Shown here piece by piece: positions 7,312 to 16,945 of a DNA stretch of 64,000 bases. Every line of letters starts with the position of its first letter. The stretch's first letter is position 1. The notes under the pieces are model-generated. The model was not told the origin of the DNA, searched no databases, and worked only from the letters and a program-made list of their open reading frames with translations. A program made the translations under genes and the position numbers. This DNA is from Glaciecola sp048820975 (lineage in GTDB: Bacteria; Pseudomonadota; Gammaproteobacteria; Enterobacterales; Alteromonadaceae): the NCBI RefSeq assembly GCF_048820975.1, contig NZ_JBMEUF010000001.1, positions 2,356,001 through 2,420,000 of the forward strand, given 5' to 3'.

Positions 7312-9453
7312 TTATAAACCCTCTATAGTAACAGGCACTCCGTTTAACACCGCATTGCCCGACAACTCATCTAACAGCATTTCATCACTTAAATCATTCA
7401 CACTCACACCCGCATACTCTTTGGCTACTTGCCAGCGCATGCCTTTTTTGTTGTGCCCCCATCCATGAGGAATAGAAATAACGCCGGGCATAATGTTCTC
7501 AGTAATTTCTAGCGGAATATCAATACTCCCCACACGAGAACTCACTCGAATAGTTTGCTCATGGCTTAGCTTATACTTTTCAGCATCGGCGGGGTGCAAT
7601 TGCGCAGTGCATCGTGATAGGCCTTTGTTAGTCCCCTTTACCATTCGCTTGCTATTGTGAAGCCAAGAATTATTGGTTTTTAAATGCCTGCGGCCTATTA
7701 GCTGCAAGGTGTTATCATCTTTAAGGCTTTGCTCAAAGAAATGTGCATCTACACGGGCTAAATCAGCCATAAAATAATCAAAGCGCAAATCTATCTTTTT
7801 ATCTTCGTGGAAAATAGCATTGGGTAAATCTGGGCGAAGTGCCCCTAAGTCAATTCCGTGGGGAAGTTCACGCAGTAACTCTATACTTAAGGGTTTGCCC
7901 TCGTGTTTATATGCACCTGATTTAAGCAAATCATCCACCACACCAGTTGGCTCTTTCTGCCAAAGCGCTTTGTATTTATCACTTGGTTTGCCGTTTAAAG
8001 CATCTAAGCGCTCAGCTAAACTCAAATAAATTTGCCAATCGGTTTTGCTATTTTCTTCAGGTTCAAATAGGGCAGGAGAAAACTTTACGCTGTTTCGTAC
8101 CGCGAAATTATGAAACACAATGTCGTAGTGATCACGCTCTAAAGCCGTAACCGGCGGCAGAATAATATTCGCATGGCGCGATGTTTCAGTTATGTAGAAG
8201 TCTATCGCTACCATGAAATCTAATTTGCTAATGGCGTCATCAAGCTGCAAACCGTTTGGTGTGGTCAACACAGGGTTACCCGCTCCTAGCACTAAAGCCT
8301 TAATTTGCCCTTCGCCTGGGGTCAGCATTTCTTCGGCCAATGCCGCCACAGGAAACTCTCCGCCAAAAGCGGGTAGCTTGCGTACTCGGGTATGGTAATT
8401 AGCAATAGACCCCCGCCCCGAATGTGGCAAGTAATCAGCCGCAGGTTGCGTGAACATCATGCCGCCTTGTTTATCAAGGTTTCCGCTTAGCATATTAAAC
8501 AGCGTAATCATGTACTGCGTTAAGGTGCCAAAGGCTTGCACGCTCACTCCCATTCGCCCATAGCAAACGGCTGACTCTGCTTGGCAAAAATCAGTTACCA
8601 AGCTTATGATGTCATCACTTGAAATACCCACATACTGAGCCACTTTTTCGGGCGTATATTGAGACACATATTGTTCCACTTCCATTAGCTGCGGGGTGTA
8701 TTCAAGCAAGTGCCCCGGCTTAGTAAGCTTGTGCGTAAATAAGGTGTTTACCATTGCTAGCAATAACAACACATCGCTGCCCGGTTTCACAAAGTGATGT
8801 TGGGTGCTTATATCGGCGGTTTCTGATTTTTTAGGGTCAATCACTACCACCTTACCACCGCGCGCTTGAATGGCCTTCAAACGCTTTTTGATATGAGGCA
8901 CGGTCATAATGCTGCCGTTTGAAGCCAAAGGGTTGCCGCCAATAATCATGAAATGCTGGGTGTGATCAATGTCAGGAATAGGGATTTGAGACTGATGCCC
9001 AAACAACTGGCGGCTCACAATATGGTGAGGGAGTTGGTCAACTGACGTCGCGGAATATCGATTATGTGATTTTAATGCTCGGTAAAAATAGGGGCCAAAC
9101 AATATAGCCCCCATGTTGTGAGCGTTAGGATTCCCTAAATAAGTGGCTACCGATTCTTGCCCATGCTCTTGCTGTACCTTAAATAAACTGTTGGCGACTT
9201 CATCTAAGGCTTCCTCCCAGCTAATTTCTTCCCAGCCATTCACTGTTTTTCTAAGAGGTGTTTTTATACGGTCAGGATCATCATACAAGTCTTTAAGCGC
9301 CATGGCCTTGGGGCATACATGGCCTTCACTGAAAGGGTTTTGTTTATCACCCACTATTGACACAATTTGTCTTTCTTCAGTGGTAACTTCAATACCGCAC
9401 ATTGCTTCACACAAAGTACAGGTAGAAAAATGCTTTTGTTTTGACGCTGCCAT
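7312..9453 (-). CDS. molybdopterin-dependent oxidoreductase (formate dehydrogenase / BisC-like)
   Basis: The 713-aa protein has the N-terminal [4Fe-4S] motif C12-x2-C15-x3-C19 and C47 (HVCPKA). Molybdopterin-binding domains follow (SWEEALDEVANSL; IGGNPLASNG; VVIDPKKSETA), with the C-terminal molybdopterin-dinucleotide domain at about 590-710 (VSSRVGSIDIPLEI, PHGWGH). There is no twin-arginine signal, so it should be cytoplasmic. It resembles orphan formate-dehydrogenase-like or anaerobic-dehydrogenase family members found without dedicated subunits. The substrate cannot be read from the sequence, and no electron-transfer partner is adjacent. Confidence 0.85.
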   Translation of the reverse strand: MAASKQKHFSTCTLCEAMCGIEVTTEERQIVSIVGDKQNPFSEGHVCPKAMALKDLYDDPDRIKTPLRKTVNGWEEISWEEALDEVANSLFKVQQEHGQESVATYLGNPNAHNMGAILFGPYFYRALKSHNRYSATSVDQLPHHIVSRQLFGHQSQIPIPDIDHTQHFMIIGGNPLASNGSIMTVPHIKKRLKAIQARGGKVVVIDPKKSETADISTQHHFVKPGSDVLLLLAMVNTLFTHKLTKPGHLLEYTPQLMEVEQYVSQYTPEKVAQYVGISSDDIISLVTDFCQAESAVCYGRMGVSVQAFGTLTQYMITLFNMLSGNLDKQGGMMFTQPAADYLPHSGRGSIANYHTRVRKLPAFGGEFPVAALAEEMLTPGEGQIKALVLGAGNPVLTTPNGLQLDDAISKLDFMVAIDFYITETSRHANIILPPVTALERDHYDIVFHNFAVRNSVKFSPALFEPEENSKTDWQIYLSLAERLDALNGKPSDKYKALWQKEPTGVVDDLLKSGAYKHEGKPLSIELLRELPHGIDLGALRPDLPNAIFHEDKKIDLRFDYFMADLARVDAHFFEQSLKDDNTLQLIGRRHLKTNNSWLHNSKRMVKGTNKGLSRCTAQLHPADAEKYKLSHEQTIRVSSRVGSIDIPLEITENIMPGVISIPHGWGHNKKGMRWQVAKEYAGVSVNDLSDEMLLDELSGNAVLNGVPVTIEGL

Positions 9454-9555
9454 AAAAAACCTTATTAAACGTTAAATTAACGTATTGTTAACAAGTTTAA
9501 TTTAGCCCTTAAGCGCCTTATACACAAGCATCATTGCTATGAATAATTCGTTTTA

Positions 9556-9834
9556 CTAGTTTCGATACAGCGTTTTAATTAAATGATAACCAAAGCGAGT
9601 TTTTACAGGCCCATGCACTTTCAGAATTTCTTTTTTAAATACTACGTCGTCAAAGGCTTTTACCATTTGCCCACGTTTAAATTCACCTAAATCACCGCCT
9701 TTTTTACCCGACGGGCAAGTAGAATACTTTTTAGCTAAGGTGCTAAAATCTTTGCCTTTTTTGATCTGCTCAAGAATATCCTGAGCTTGTTTTTCGGTTT
9801 TAACTAAAATATGTAGGGCGCAAGCGCTAGCCAT
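9556..9834 (-). CDS. ppiC: peptidyl-prolyl cis-trans isomerase, parvulin type (PpiC-like)
   Basis: From ATG 9834 the product is 92 aa. It starts ASACALHILVKTEKQAQDI, continues through FSTLAKKYSTCPSGKKGGDLGEF, and ends FGYHLIKTLYRN. This is the whole parvulin rotamase fold, with the catalytic-site His residues in ALHIL and GYHLI. Length and sequence match stand-alone cytosolic PpiC. An upstream in-frame start at 9912 would add a hydrophobic leader not typical of this protein. It is divergent from rhlE. Confidence 0.92.
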   Translation of the reverse strand: MASACALHILVKTEKQAQDILEQIKKGKDFSTLAKKYSTCPSGKKGGDLGEFKRGQMVKAFDDVVFKKEILKVHGPVKTRFGYHLIKTLYRN

Positions 9835-9995
9835 AATAATGTCCAAGGTAAACAAATATGCGCGAATAATACCTAAAACCGCGGGTAAAAGCACTTTAAT
9901 TGCCGCCCTCAAATGCAGGTATTGCTTGCCCTGAGCGCGTTTTTACTATACTCTCGCGCCTGTTTCCTCCTCCACATTAAAAGTACCCCAAATAT

Positions 9996-11312
9996 ATGAG
10001 TTTCTCTTCCCTAGGTTTATCAAGCCCCTTAGTAAGTGCTATTGAAGCAAAAGGCTACAAAACGCCAACGCCAATACAAGAACAAGGCATTCCTGCCGTG
10101 TTGTCTGGTAAAGATGTAATGGCCGCTGCCCAAACCGGTACTGGTAAAACAGCTGCCTTCACGCTTCCGCTTATTGAACGGTTTGCCACTCACTACAAAG
10201 CGCCGCGCGCTAACCATATTAAGGCACTGGTACTTACCCCTACTCGCGAATTAGCGGCTCAAGTAGCGGCCAATGTGGATGAATACAAAACCAATACTGA
10301 TATCCGCTCACACGTAGTGTTTGGCGGCGTGTCTATTAACCCGCAAATGAAAAACCTGCGCCGTGGCGTTGATATATTAGTAGCTACTCCAGGGCGTTTG
10401 TTAGATTTATTTAGCCAAAATGCCGTAAAATTTGCAGATTTAGAAGTACTTGTGCTTGATGAAGCCGACAGAATGCTCGACATGGGCTTTATTCATGACA
10501 TAAAACGCATTTTAAAATTGCTGCCACAAAAACGCCAAAACTTGTTATTTTCAGCAACCTTTAGCGATGATATTCGTCACCTTGCCGGCAGTATTGTGAA
10601 TGATCCTATTGAAGTGTCGGTTACGCCTAAAAACACCACGGCGAGTAACGTTGAGCACTCGGTTGTATTTTTAGAGAAAGCGAATAAAAGTAAATTACTT
10701 AGCCATTTAATTGAAAGTAACAATTGGCAACAGGCTTTAGTATTTAGCCGAACTAAGCACGGTGCAAACCGCCTAGCTAAACAGTTAACTAGCAAAGGCA
10801 TTACGTCAGCGGCTATTCATGGCAACAAGAGCCAAGGCGCACGTACAAAAGCATTAAAAGAGTTTAAGAGCGGTGAACTTAGAATTTTAGTTGCCACTGA
10901 TATTGCCGCACGCGGCATAGATATTGACCAACTTCCTAATGTAGTAAACTACGACTTGCCAAACGTGGCTGAAGACTACGTGCACAGAATTGGCCGAACA
11001 GGCCGCGCTGGCGCCTCAGGGCAAGCGGTTTCATTTGTCACTATTGAAGATGTGAAGCAATTAGCTGATATTCAAAACCTGATTCAGCAAGTTATTCCGG
11101 TAATAGATGTGCCGGGCTTGTCATCAAAACAAAGTTTGCCGGCTATGTCATTGAAGCCTGTAAAAGCAAAGCGCCCTAAAAAACCGCGCCCTGAAAATGC
11201 ACGCCAAGGCGCACCAAAATCAGGAGCTCGCAAGCAAGAAAACCAAGGTTCTGGCAATCCAAAATCGGGCAACCGTTCAAACAATCGACGCCCTGCACGC
11301 AACAAGCCTTAA
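9996..11312 (+). CDS. rhlE: DEAD-box ATP-dependent RNA helicase RhlE
   Basis: The 438-aa protein has a Q motif (TPTPIQEQGIP), motif I AQTGTGKT at 45-52, PTRELA, DEAD at 155-158, SAT at 186-188 and HRIGRTGR at 330-337. A basic, disordered tail follows (about 375-438, rich in K, P, R, G and N) that resembles the RNA-binding tail of RhlE. It remodels RNA and ribosome precursors in the cytoplasm. It is a monocistronic gene divergent from ppiC. Confidence 0.94.
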   Translation: MSFSSLGLSSPLVSAIEAKGYKTPTPIQEQGIPAVLSGKDVMAAAQTGTGKTAAFTLPLIERFATHYKAPRANHIKALVLTPTRELAAQVAANVDEYKTNTDIRSHVVFGGVSINPQMKNLRRGVDILVATPGRLLDLFSQNAVKFADLEVLVLDEADRMLDMGFIHDIKRILKLLPQKRQNLLFSATFSDDIRHLAGSIVNDPIEVSVTPKNTTASNVEHSVVFLEKANKSKLLSHLIESNNWQQALVFSRTKHGANRLAKQLTSKGITSAAIHGNKSQGARTKALKEFKSGELRILVATDIAARGIDIDQLPNVVNYDLPNVAEDYVHRIGRTGRAGASGQAVSFVTIEDVKQLADIQNLIQQVIPVIDVPGLSSKQSLPAMSLKPVKAKRPKKPRPENARQGAPKSGARKQENQGSGNPKSGNRSNNRRPARNKP

Positions 11313-11313
11313 A

Positions 11314-11622
11314 TTAATAGGGCTGCGCCATGGAAAATGGAATGCCTATAGATTCTTGGGCTTTTTCAGGGTTTCCAATCATTTCATCGTAAGGCGAATC
11401 ATGCACCATGATCGCCTTTTTAACGCCACACATTTCGAACATTTCACGAATTTGCTGCGTACTAAAAAATCGCATGGGTTTGTCAGCATTGTCGTAAACA
11501 AAGCCTGACTCATTCTCAATATGTAATTTCACTAAATATACATTCATTTCGAACGACTGAACTTCTAAAGTGTCTATATCAATAGCTTGCTGATTTATGT
11601 CAGCCATCAAAAATTTTTTCAT
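11314..11622 (-). CDS. DUF6482 family protein
   Basis: From ATG 11622 the protein is 102 aa. Its core VYLVKLHIENESGFVYDN, the RFFSTQQIREMFEMC stretch and VHDSPYDEMIG match my memory of DUF6482 proteins, which carry a VHxxxxDEMxG signature. The function is unknown. It is convergent with rhlE and ends 2 nt from it. Other in-frame starts at 11649 or 11607 are possible; 11622 has GGTGA upstream. Confidence 0.6.
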   Translation of the reverse strand: MKKFLMADINQQAIDIDTLEVQSFEMNVYLVKLHIENESGFVYDNADKPMRFFSTQQIREMFEMCGVKKAIMVHDSPYDEMIGNPEKAQESIGIPFSMAQPY

Positions 11623-11807
11623 TTGTTTTTCACCGCTAGGGCACTCCAAATTGGCTTGTAACCTAAGTTTGTACGAAATTTACCCCAGTGGGTTCAGTGA
11701 AAATTAAAGTGAATAGAAGAAAAAGCGCGTATATTGAAAATTACAGCGCCAACACCATGTATACTAAACTACCCATGTGCTTGCAGATATCTTAACAGGA
11801 GAGTTAT

Positions 11808-12719
11808 ATGTCGAATGAACAAAGTCAAATTGAACAAATGAAGCCCTATTTAATTATTGCTGGGGTGTTGTTTGTTATTTTGTTGGCCGTGATATTTTGG
11901 CCAGCATCAAATGATAGCGATACAGCCAATAAGCTAGAAGAAAACGATACTAGCCCAGTGGTAGTTGGCGAACCTGCGCCTAATGCAAGCCCTAACCAGT
12001 TTGAGAGTGAAACCGGCATTACTGATATGGTATCACCCGATGTATTTGAGCCCCCGCAAGCGATAGAAGAAGTAGAGTTAAATGGCGAAAGCGTAGTAGA
12101 AGAATACTTAGCCGAAGAAGTTCCTGAAGAGATTGTGGTAGATACCAGTGATGCAGCCGTAAAAAGCGCACTTATATCAATTGCTAAATCGCCAATTTTA
12201 GGCAAGTTGCTGGTAAACGACAGCCTTATCCAAAAATTCGTTATTAATGTAAGCAACCTTGCTGATGAAGAGCTCACCATAAAAGATAGCTTAGTGGTTA
12301 CTCCTGATGGCGAGTTTAAAACCTATAACCAAGCAGGCGGAAAGTGGATAGACCGAGCCAGCTATACCCGCTACACACCATACGTTGATACCCTTGAATC
12401 AATGGAAGTGAGCGAGTTGCTAAGTATATACGATACTTACAAAGCTGATATTGATGAGCGATTTGCTGAAATAAGCCGCCCTGGCGCTCGCTTTGATGAT
12501 GCCCTAATTGACGCCATTAACGAGTTGCTCGACACCCCAGAAGTACCCATGCCTATTGAAGTGTTTAGTGAAAGTGTAGTGTACAAATATAAAGACCCAC
12601 GCATAGAAGCGCTCTCGGGCCCGCAAAAGCAATTATTGCGTACAGGCCCCGATAACATGCGCCGCATTAAAGATGTGCTGCGAACACTTAAGGATGCACT
12701 AGAAGCAAGAGAATCATAG
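11808..12719 (+). CDS. DUF3014 domain protein, single-pass membrane anchor
   Basis: The 303-aa protein has one N-terminal membrane helix (about 13-31, YLIIAGVLFVILLAVIFW), an acidic linker, and a DUF3014 domain at about 110-303. In that domain VNDSLIQKFVINVSNLADE, the SYTRYTPYVDTLESMEVSEL segment and YKYKDPRIEALSGPQKQLLR are typical. The bulk should lie in the periplasm. The function is unknown. AGGAGA precedes the ATG. It ends 6 nt before the DUF1285 gene, so the two form an operon; this pairing is common in gammaproteobacteria as I remember it. Confidence 0.82.
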   Translation: MSNEQSQIEQMKPYLIIAGVLFVILLAVIFWPASNDSDTANKLEENDTSPVVVGEPAPNASPNQFESETGITDMVSPDVFEPPQAIEEVELNGESVVEEYLAEEVPEEIVVDTSDAAVKSALISIAKSPILGKLLVNDSLIQKFVINVSNLADEELTIKDSLVVTPDGEFKTYNQAGGKWIDRASYTRYTPYVDTLESMEVSELLSIYDTYKADIDERFAEISRPGARFDDALIDAINELLDTPEVPMPIEVFSESVVYKYKDPRIEALSGPQKQLLRTGPDNMRRIKDVLRTLKDALEARES

Positions 12720-12725
12720 ACAGCT

Positions 12726-13271
12726 ATGGACTTTGCATCTATTCAACAACAAATAAGTGAAGCGGGTAGCGAGGCTGAACAAAGCAGTATGCCGCCGGTA
12801 GATAAGTGGGATCCTGAATTTTGCGGTAATATGAATTTAGTGATTAAACGCAGCGGCCAATGGTGGCATGAAGGTACACCATTTACCCGCGCTAAACTTA
12901 TTAAGCTACTGGCAAGCGTGCTAAAAAAAGAAGGCGATGACTACTTTTTAGTGACTCCCGTTGAAAAAATTGGAATTAAAGTAGAAGACGTACCTTTCAT
13001 AATAATTGACGACGAAACAAACGATGCAGGTATACAGGTTAAAACCCAAACGGGTGACGCCGTTACCTTAGGCAACAAGCACAAAGTAGAGCTTAGGGAA
13101 TTTGAAGGGCAGCTTGTTCCTTATTGCAATATACGCCGTAACCTTTGGGCCCGTGTGCATCAAAATGTGTTATACCGGTGGGTAGAGCAAGCCAATGAGC
13201 TTCCCCTTGAAGGGAAAACTCAGCTTAATTTACAAAGTGGTAGCTATACATTTTGCATAGGCGAATTTTAG
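12726..13271 (+). CDS. DUF1285 domain protein
   Basis: The 181-aa protein contains PPVDKWDPEFCGNMNLVIKR, GQWWHEGTPFTRAKLIKLLA and YFLVTPVEKIGIKVEDVPF. These are characteristic of DUF1285, a small cytoplasmic two-domain fold of unknown role. It is the second gene of an operon with the DUF3014 gene (6-nt gap) and converges on the chemoreceptor gene with a 12-bp gap. Confidence 0.85.
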   Translation: MDFASIQQQISEAGSEAEQSSMPPVDKWDPEFCGNMNLVIKRSGQWWHEGTPFTRAKLIKLLASVLKKEGDDYFLVTPVEKIGIKVEDVPFIIIDDETNDAGIQVKTQTGDAVTLGNKHKVELREFEGQLVPYCNIRRNLWARVHQNVLYRWVEQANELPLEGKTQLNLQSGSYTFCIGEF

Positions 13272-13283
13272 TTACGCTTACGT

Positions 13284-14837
13284 TTATTTATTCACTTTAA
13301 AGGTATTGTGCAAACCTGAAAGTAGCCTAATGTTAGTATCAAGCTGCTCTGCGTTTTCTTGCATTTGAGTGGCTAAACTAGCATTGTTATTTGCCACCTC
13401 AAAAATACTCTCTACATTCGTGTTAACCGCTCCGCAAGTTTGCTCTTGCTGTTCACTGGCCTGAACAATACCCTTAAGTAAGTTAGAAATTTCCGCAATT
13501 TGCGTGTAAACGCTCTCTATAGATTGCGCAGAATCATTGGCCTGAGCCGCGGTGTTGTTAGCTGAATCACGCGAATCATGCATTTTACCCACCCACTCCT
13601 CTAAGGTGCTGCGCATGGCTTGAGTACTCGCAATGGTTTTCACCGCTGATTCTTGGGTACGGGTTGAAAGCGCTCTTACTTCATCGGCTACTACCGAAAA
13701 TCCTCTGCCGCTTTCACCCGCGCGCGCCGCCTCAATAGCCGCGTTCAAGGCAAGTAAGTTAGTTTGATCGGCAATAGATTCAATTTCACCTATTGACTGC
13801 GCCACCGTATCAGAAGCAGTCATGAGTTCATCAGCAATAGATGCGGCTTGGTCAACCATAGATGATAAACCTGTAACGCTGTCACGGCCGCTTATAATGA
13901 GCGTTTTGGCATGTTCGCACTGCTCAGTAGTAGAGCTTACTGTGGTGTTGGTTTGCGCGGTGTTTTCTGCCACAGCCTTTGAGCCCTCACTCATAGACGC
14001 AATTGACGACGAAATATGTTGCATTTCTTGTTGCTGTTGAACAATGCCTTGCATGGTTTTTTGCGCAATCTCTAAAGTACGTGCGGCCACTATTGAAAGT
14101 GCATTAGACGCATCGGAAGTGCGGCCCAGTATGGTTCTTTGCATGCCTTTTTGCATACCCAAATGAAACATAACAATGCCTTTTGTTCCATGACCCCCCA
14201 GCACAAATCGGCTTATACTGTCGTATTCGTTTTTGAGCTCTTTGGCTAATTGCGGCGCTGACACCAGTTCGGTTTTAAAGATAACCAAGCCCAGCAAGCT
14301 CACAAGCACAATTGCCATTCCTGCCAGCCAATCAGTGGCTAAGGTAATTACACCTGCACTTAACAGCATAGCCGTAAGATAAATAGACACTTTGGTGTTA
14401 TACGAAAACTCTGATTTTCGTTTTGCAGTTCCGCTATTTACCGCGGTATAAAATTCTTTTGCTCGCTCTACTTGTTCCGGTTTAGGTTTTACCCTAACGG
14501 ATTGATAGCCTATCAGCTCAGAGCCGTTATAAATTGGCGTAACGAAAGCATCAACCCAGTAATATCGGCCGTCTTTGCAGCGGTTTTTTACTATACCTTG
14601 CCAAGATTGCCCTACTTGCAGGTGCTCCCACATGTCTTTAAACGCTGCTTTGGGCATATCGGGGTGGCGCACCATGTTGTGATTTTTGCCCACAAGCTCT
14701 TGTTCCTCATAACCGGCAACTTCACAAAAGATGGGATTAGCGTAAGTAATAACGCCTCGTGTATCGGTGGTGGAAACTAGCTCTTGGGATTCATCAAACG
14801 TGACTTCTTCATCTACAACATTCTCGTTACGGCGCAT
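13284..14837 (-). CDS. PAS-containing methyl-accepting chemotaxis protein (Aer-like)
   Basis: The 517-aa protein has an N-terminal PAS domain (about 20-115, ITYANPIFCEVAGYEEQELV and NRCKDGRYYWVDAFVTPI). Two closely spaced membrane helices lie at about 150-187, with no periplasmic sensor. The C-terminal signalling hairpin has tip DQTNLLALNAAIEAARAGE. This matches Aer-type redox or energy taxis receptors, whose PAS domain binds FAD and which signal through CheW and CheA. Length agrees with E. coli Aer (about 506 aa). No che genes are nearby. Confidence 0.88.
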   Translation of the reverse strand: MRRNENVVDEEVTFDESQELVSTTDTRGVITYANPIFCEVAGYEEQELVGKNHNMVRHPDMPKAAFKDMWEHLQVGQSWQGIVKNRCKDGRYYWVDAFVTPIYNGSELIGYQSVRVKPKPEQVERAKEFYTAVNSGTAKRKSEFSYNTKVSIYLTAMLLSAGVITLATDWLAGMAIVLVSLLGLVIFKTELVSAPQLAKELKNEYDSISRFVLGGHGTKGIVMFHLGMQKGMQRTILGRTSDASNALSIVAARTLEIAQKTMQGIVQQQQEMQHISSSIASMSEGSKAVAENTAQTNTTVSSTTEQCEHAKTLIISGRDSVTGLSSMVDQAASIADELMTASDTVAQSIGEIESIADQTNLLALNAAIEAARAGESGRGFSVVADEVRALSTRTQESAVKTIASTQAMRSTLEEWVGKMHDSRDSANNTAAQANDSAQSIESVYTQIAEISNLLKGIVQASEQQEQTCGAVNTNVESIFEVANNNASLATQMQENAEQLDTNIRLLSGLHNTFKVNK

Positions 14838-14971
14838 ATAGTTACCTGTGACTTTTCAAATGGCTAGCTTATTCAAATACTTGGAGGCTAAGCCTAAGAT
14901 TTGACTTGAAAACTTTGATTTGCTTAGCTTTTTGTCTTATTGTGGTACAAATAACTTTGAGGCTTACAACT

Positions 14972-16276
14972 ATGATAAAAAACCTAGCATTTTCAAAATA
15001 CTTACTTGCAGCAACAAGTTGTGTATTGATCAGCTTTCCTGCCCTAAGTGACACCCACATATACGTTAGCAAACTTATCACCAGCGCTGATTCAAAAGTG
15101 CGCAGTGACAAGACTGTTATCGTCAAGAATAACAAGATCATGAGTATTAAGAGCGGTAAAGTGGCCGGCGGCGAAGATGACACATTCATTGACCTGAGTG
15201 ATTACACCCTTATGCCAGGATTTATGGACATGCATACCCACTTAACTTCACAAAATGAGGGGCCGGCGGGGTACATGAAGCGCTTCACTAACAATGAAGC
15301 TGATAACGCGATTGCGTCAGTAAAGTATGCTGAAATAACGCTTATGTCAGGCTTCACTACCGTTAGAAACTTAGGTGATATGTTCAACGAAACCGTAGCT
15401 TTGCGTAATGCGATAAAAAAAGGCGTAGTGGTAGGCCCACGTATTTATACCGCCGCGAAATCTATTGCTACCACTGGCGGTCATGCTGATCCAACCAATG
15501 GTTTTAGCAAGCGTTTAATGGGCGTGCCTAAGCCTGCCGATGGCGTAATTAATGGGGTAGCGCAAGCCCGCGAAGCGGTGCGCCAGCGTTATAAAGACGG
15601 CGCAGATTTAGTAAAAATTACCGCTACCGGCGGCGTGTTGTCAGTAGCCAAAAGTGGCTTAAACCCACAATTTATGACTGATGAACTTGAAGCCATTGTT
15701 AACACCGCCAAAGATTACGGCATGACAGTTGCCGTTCATGCCCATGGAAAAGAAGGGATGAAGCGCGCTATTTTAGCCGGCGTTGATTCAATAGAGCATG
15801 GCACCTATATGGACGATGAAATATTCAAGCTTATGCGCAAACATAATGTGTTTTATGTACCTACAATATTAGCGGGTAATTTTGTGGCCGAAAAAGCAAA
15901 AATTGACGGTTACTTTCCTGACATAGTGCGTCCAAAAGCTGCATCTATTGGCCCCTTAATTAAGAACACCTTTGCGAAAGCCCACGAAAATGGCGTAAGT
16001 ATTGCTTTTGGTACTGATTCAGGCGTATCAGCCCATGGGGATAACGGGCAAGAATTCGCGTTAATGGTAGAAGCGGGTATGTCAGAAATGGATGCGATTA
16101 GATCGGCCACCCTAAATGCCGCGAAGTTACTCAAAATTGATGACCAGCTTGGCACCATTGAAACGGGTAAACTGGCTGACTTTGTAGCCGTAAAGGGCAA
16201 CCCTCTTGAAAACATAAGTTTGCTTGAAAACATTGATTTTGTGATGAAAGACGGAACAGTTTATAAGCAGCAATAG
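14972..16276 (+). CDS. exported metal-dependent amidohydrolase (imidazolonepropionase-like)
   Basis: I chose ATG 14972 (TGAGG at 14958-14962), which gives a signal peptide (YLLAATSCVLISFPALS, cleavage near 26) and a 434-aa product. The metal-site residues are H88 and H90 (FMDMHTH), K in VKITATGGV, H in AVHAHGKEG and SIEHGTY, and D in FGTDSGVSAHG. This is the amidohydrolase superfamily arrangement seen in secreted Xaa-Pro dipeptidase or imidazolonepropionase-like enzymes. It probably cleaves a peptide or cyclic amide in the periplasm. The YqaA-type gene follows 13 nt downstream. Confidence 0.88.
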   Translation: MIKNLAFSKYLLAATSCVLISFPALSDTHIYVSKLITSADSKVRSDKTVIVKNNKIMSIKSGKVAGGEDDTFIDLSDYTLMPGFMDMHTHLTSQNEGPAGYMKRFTNNEADNAIASVKYAEITLMSGFTTVRNLGDMFNETVALRNAIKKGVVVGPRIYTAAKSIATTGGHADPTNGFSKRLMGVPKPADGVINGVAQAREAVRQRYKDGADLVKITATGGVLSVAKSGLNPQFMTDELEAIVNTAKDYGMTVAVHAHGKEGMKRAILAGVDSIEHGTYMDDEIFKLMRKHNVFYVPTILAGNFVAEKAKIDGYFPDIVRPKAASIGPLIKNTFAKAHENGVSIAFGTDSGVSAHGDNGQEFALMVEAGMSEMDAIRSATLNAAKLLKIDDQLGTIETGKLADFVAVKGNPLENISLLENIDFVMKDGTVYKQQ

Positions 16277-16289
16277 GTATAAAAGTTAA

Positions 16290-16883
16290 GTGTCATTAAG
16301 CGATAAACTTACCAAGCGTATAAAACGATTAGTTAACTCAAAGCATATGCTAAGCGGTGTAGGAGTGGCGTCTTTTTTAGAATCCACAGTAGTGCCTATA
16401 CCGCTTGAAACCGTGCTAATTCCGCTTATGCAATCAAGGCGCGATAAGCTATGGTTAATTGCCGCCGTTACCACACTGGCTTGCATATTAGGTGCCTTGC
16501 TTGGCTACGCCGTGGGTTACTTTCTATTTGATGTATTTGAAAAATATATAGTGGAATATGTGGCAAGTACTGAGCAAATAGACCAGTTTCAAGATGCCAT
16601 GAAAACCGAAGGCTTTTGGTTTGTATTTAGCACGGGCGTTACTCCTGTGCCCTTACAAGTGGCTATGATAGCCGCGGGGCTTTCAAAGTATTCATTGGCC
16701 TTGTATTTACTGGCGGTAAGTTCAAGCCGAATCATTCGCTATTTTGGTTTGGCAATATTAGTTTATTATTTTGGTGATAAAACCGAAAAAGTCATAAAGC
16801 GGTATAAATGGCAAGTTATTATAGGCGTAAGCTTAACGGTGGGCGCATTTGTAGCCTACCGCGTATGGCAGTTTTTCGCCTAA
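16290..16883 (+). CDS. YqaA/DedA-like VTT-domain membrane protein
   Basis: This 197-aa protein starts at GTG 16290. SFLESTVVPIPLETVLIPLM is the E-x-P re-entrant motif of VTT/SNARE-associated membrane proteins, and SSRIIRYFGLA is the conserved Arg motif of the second half. Four or five membrane helices are visible (for example LWLIAAVTTLACILGALLGY). The broader family moves lipid carriers across membranes, and YqaA itself is uncharacterised. It lies between the amidohydrolase and exported methyltransferase genes on one strand, so the three are probably one transcript. Confidence 0.82.
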   Translation: MSLSDKLTKRIKRLVNSKHMLSGVGVASFLESTVVPIPLETVLIPLMQSRRDKLWLIAAVTTLACILGALLGYAVGYFLFDVFEKYIVEYVASTEQIDQFQDAMKTEGFWFVFSTGVTPVPLQVAMIAAGLSKYSLALYLLAVSSSRIIRYFGLAILVYYFGDKTEKVIKRYKWQVIIGVSLTVGAFVAYRVWQFFA

Positions 16884-16945
16884 CATTAGGTGTAAATTTA
16901 CACATTAAATCACACATAAACGCTCGGATAAAAAGAGGCTATAAC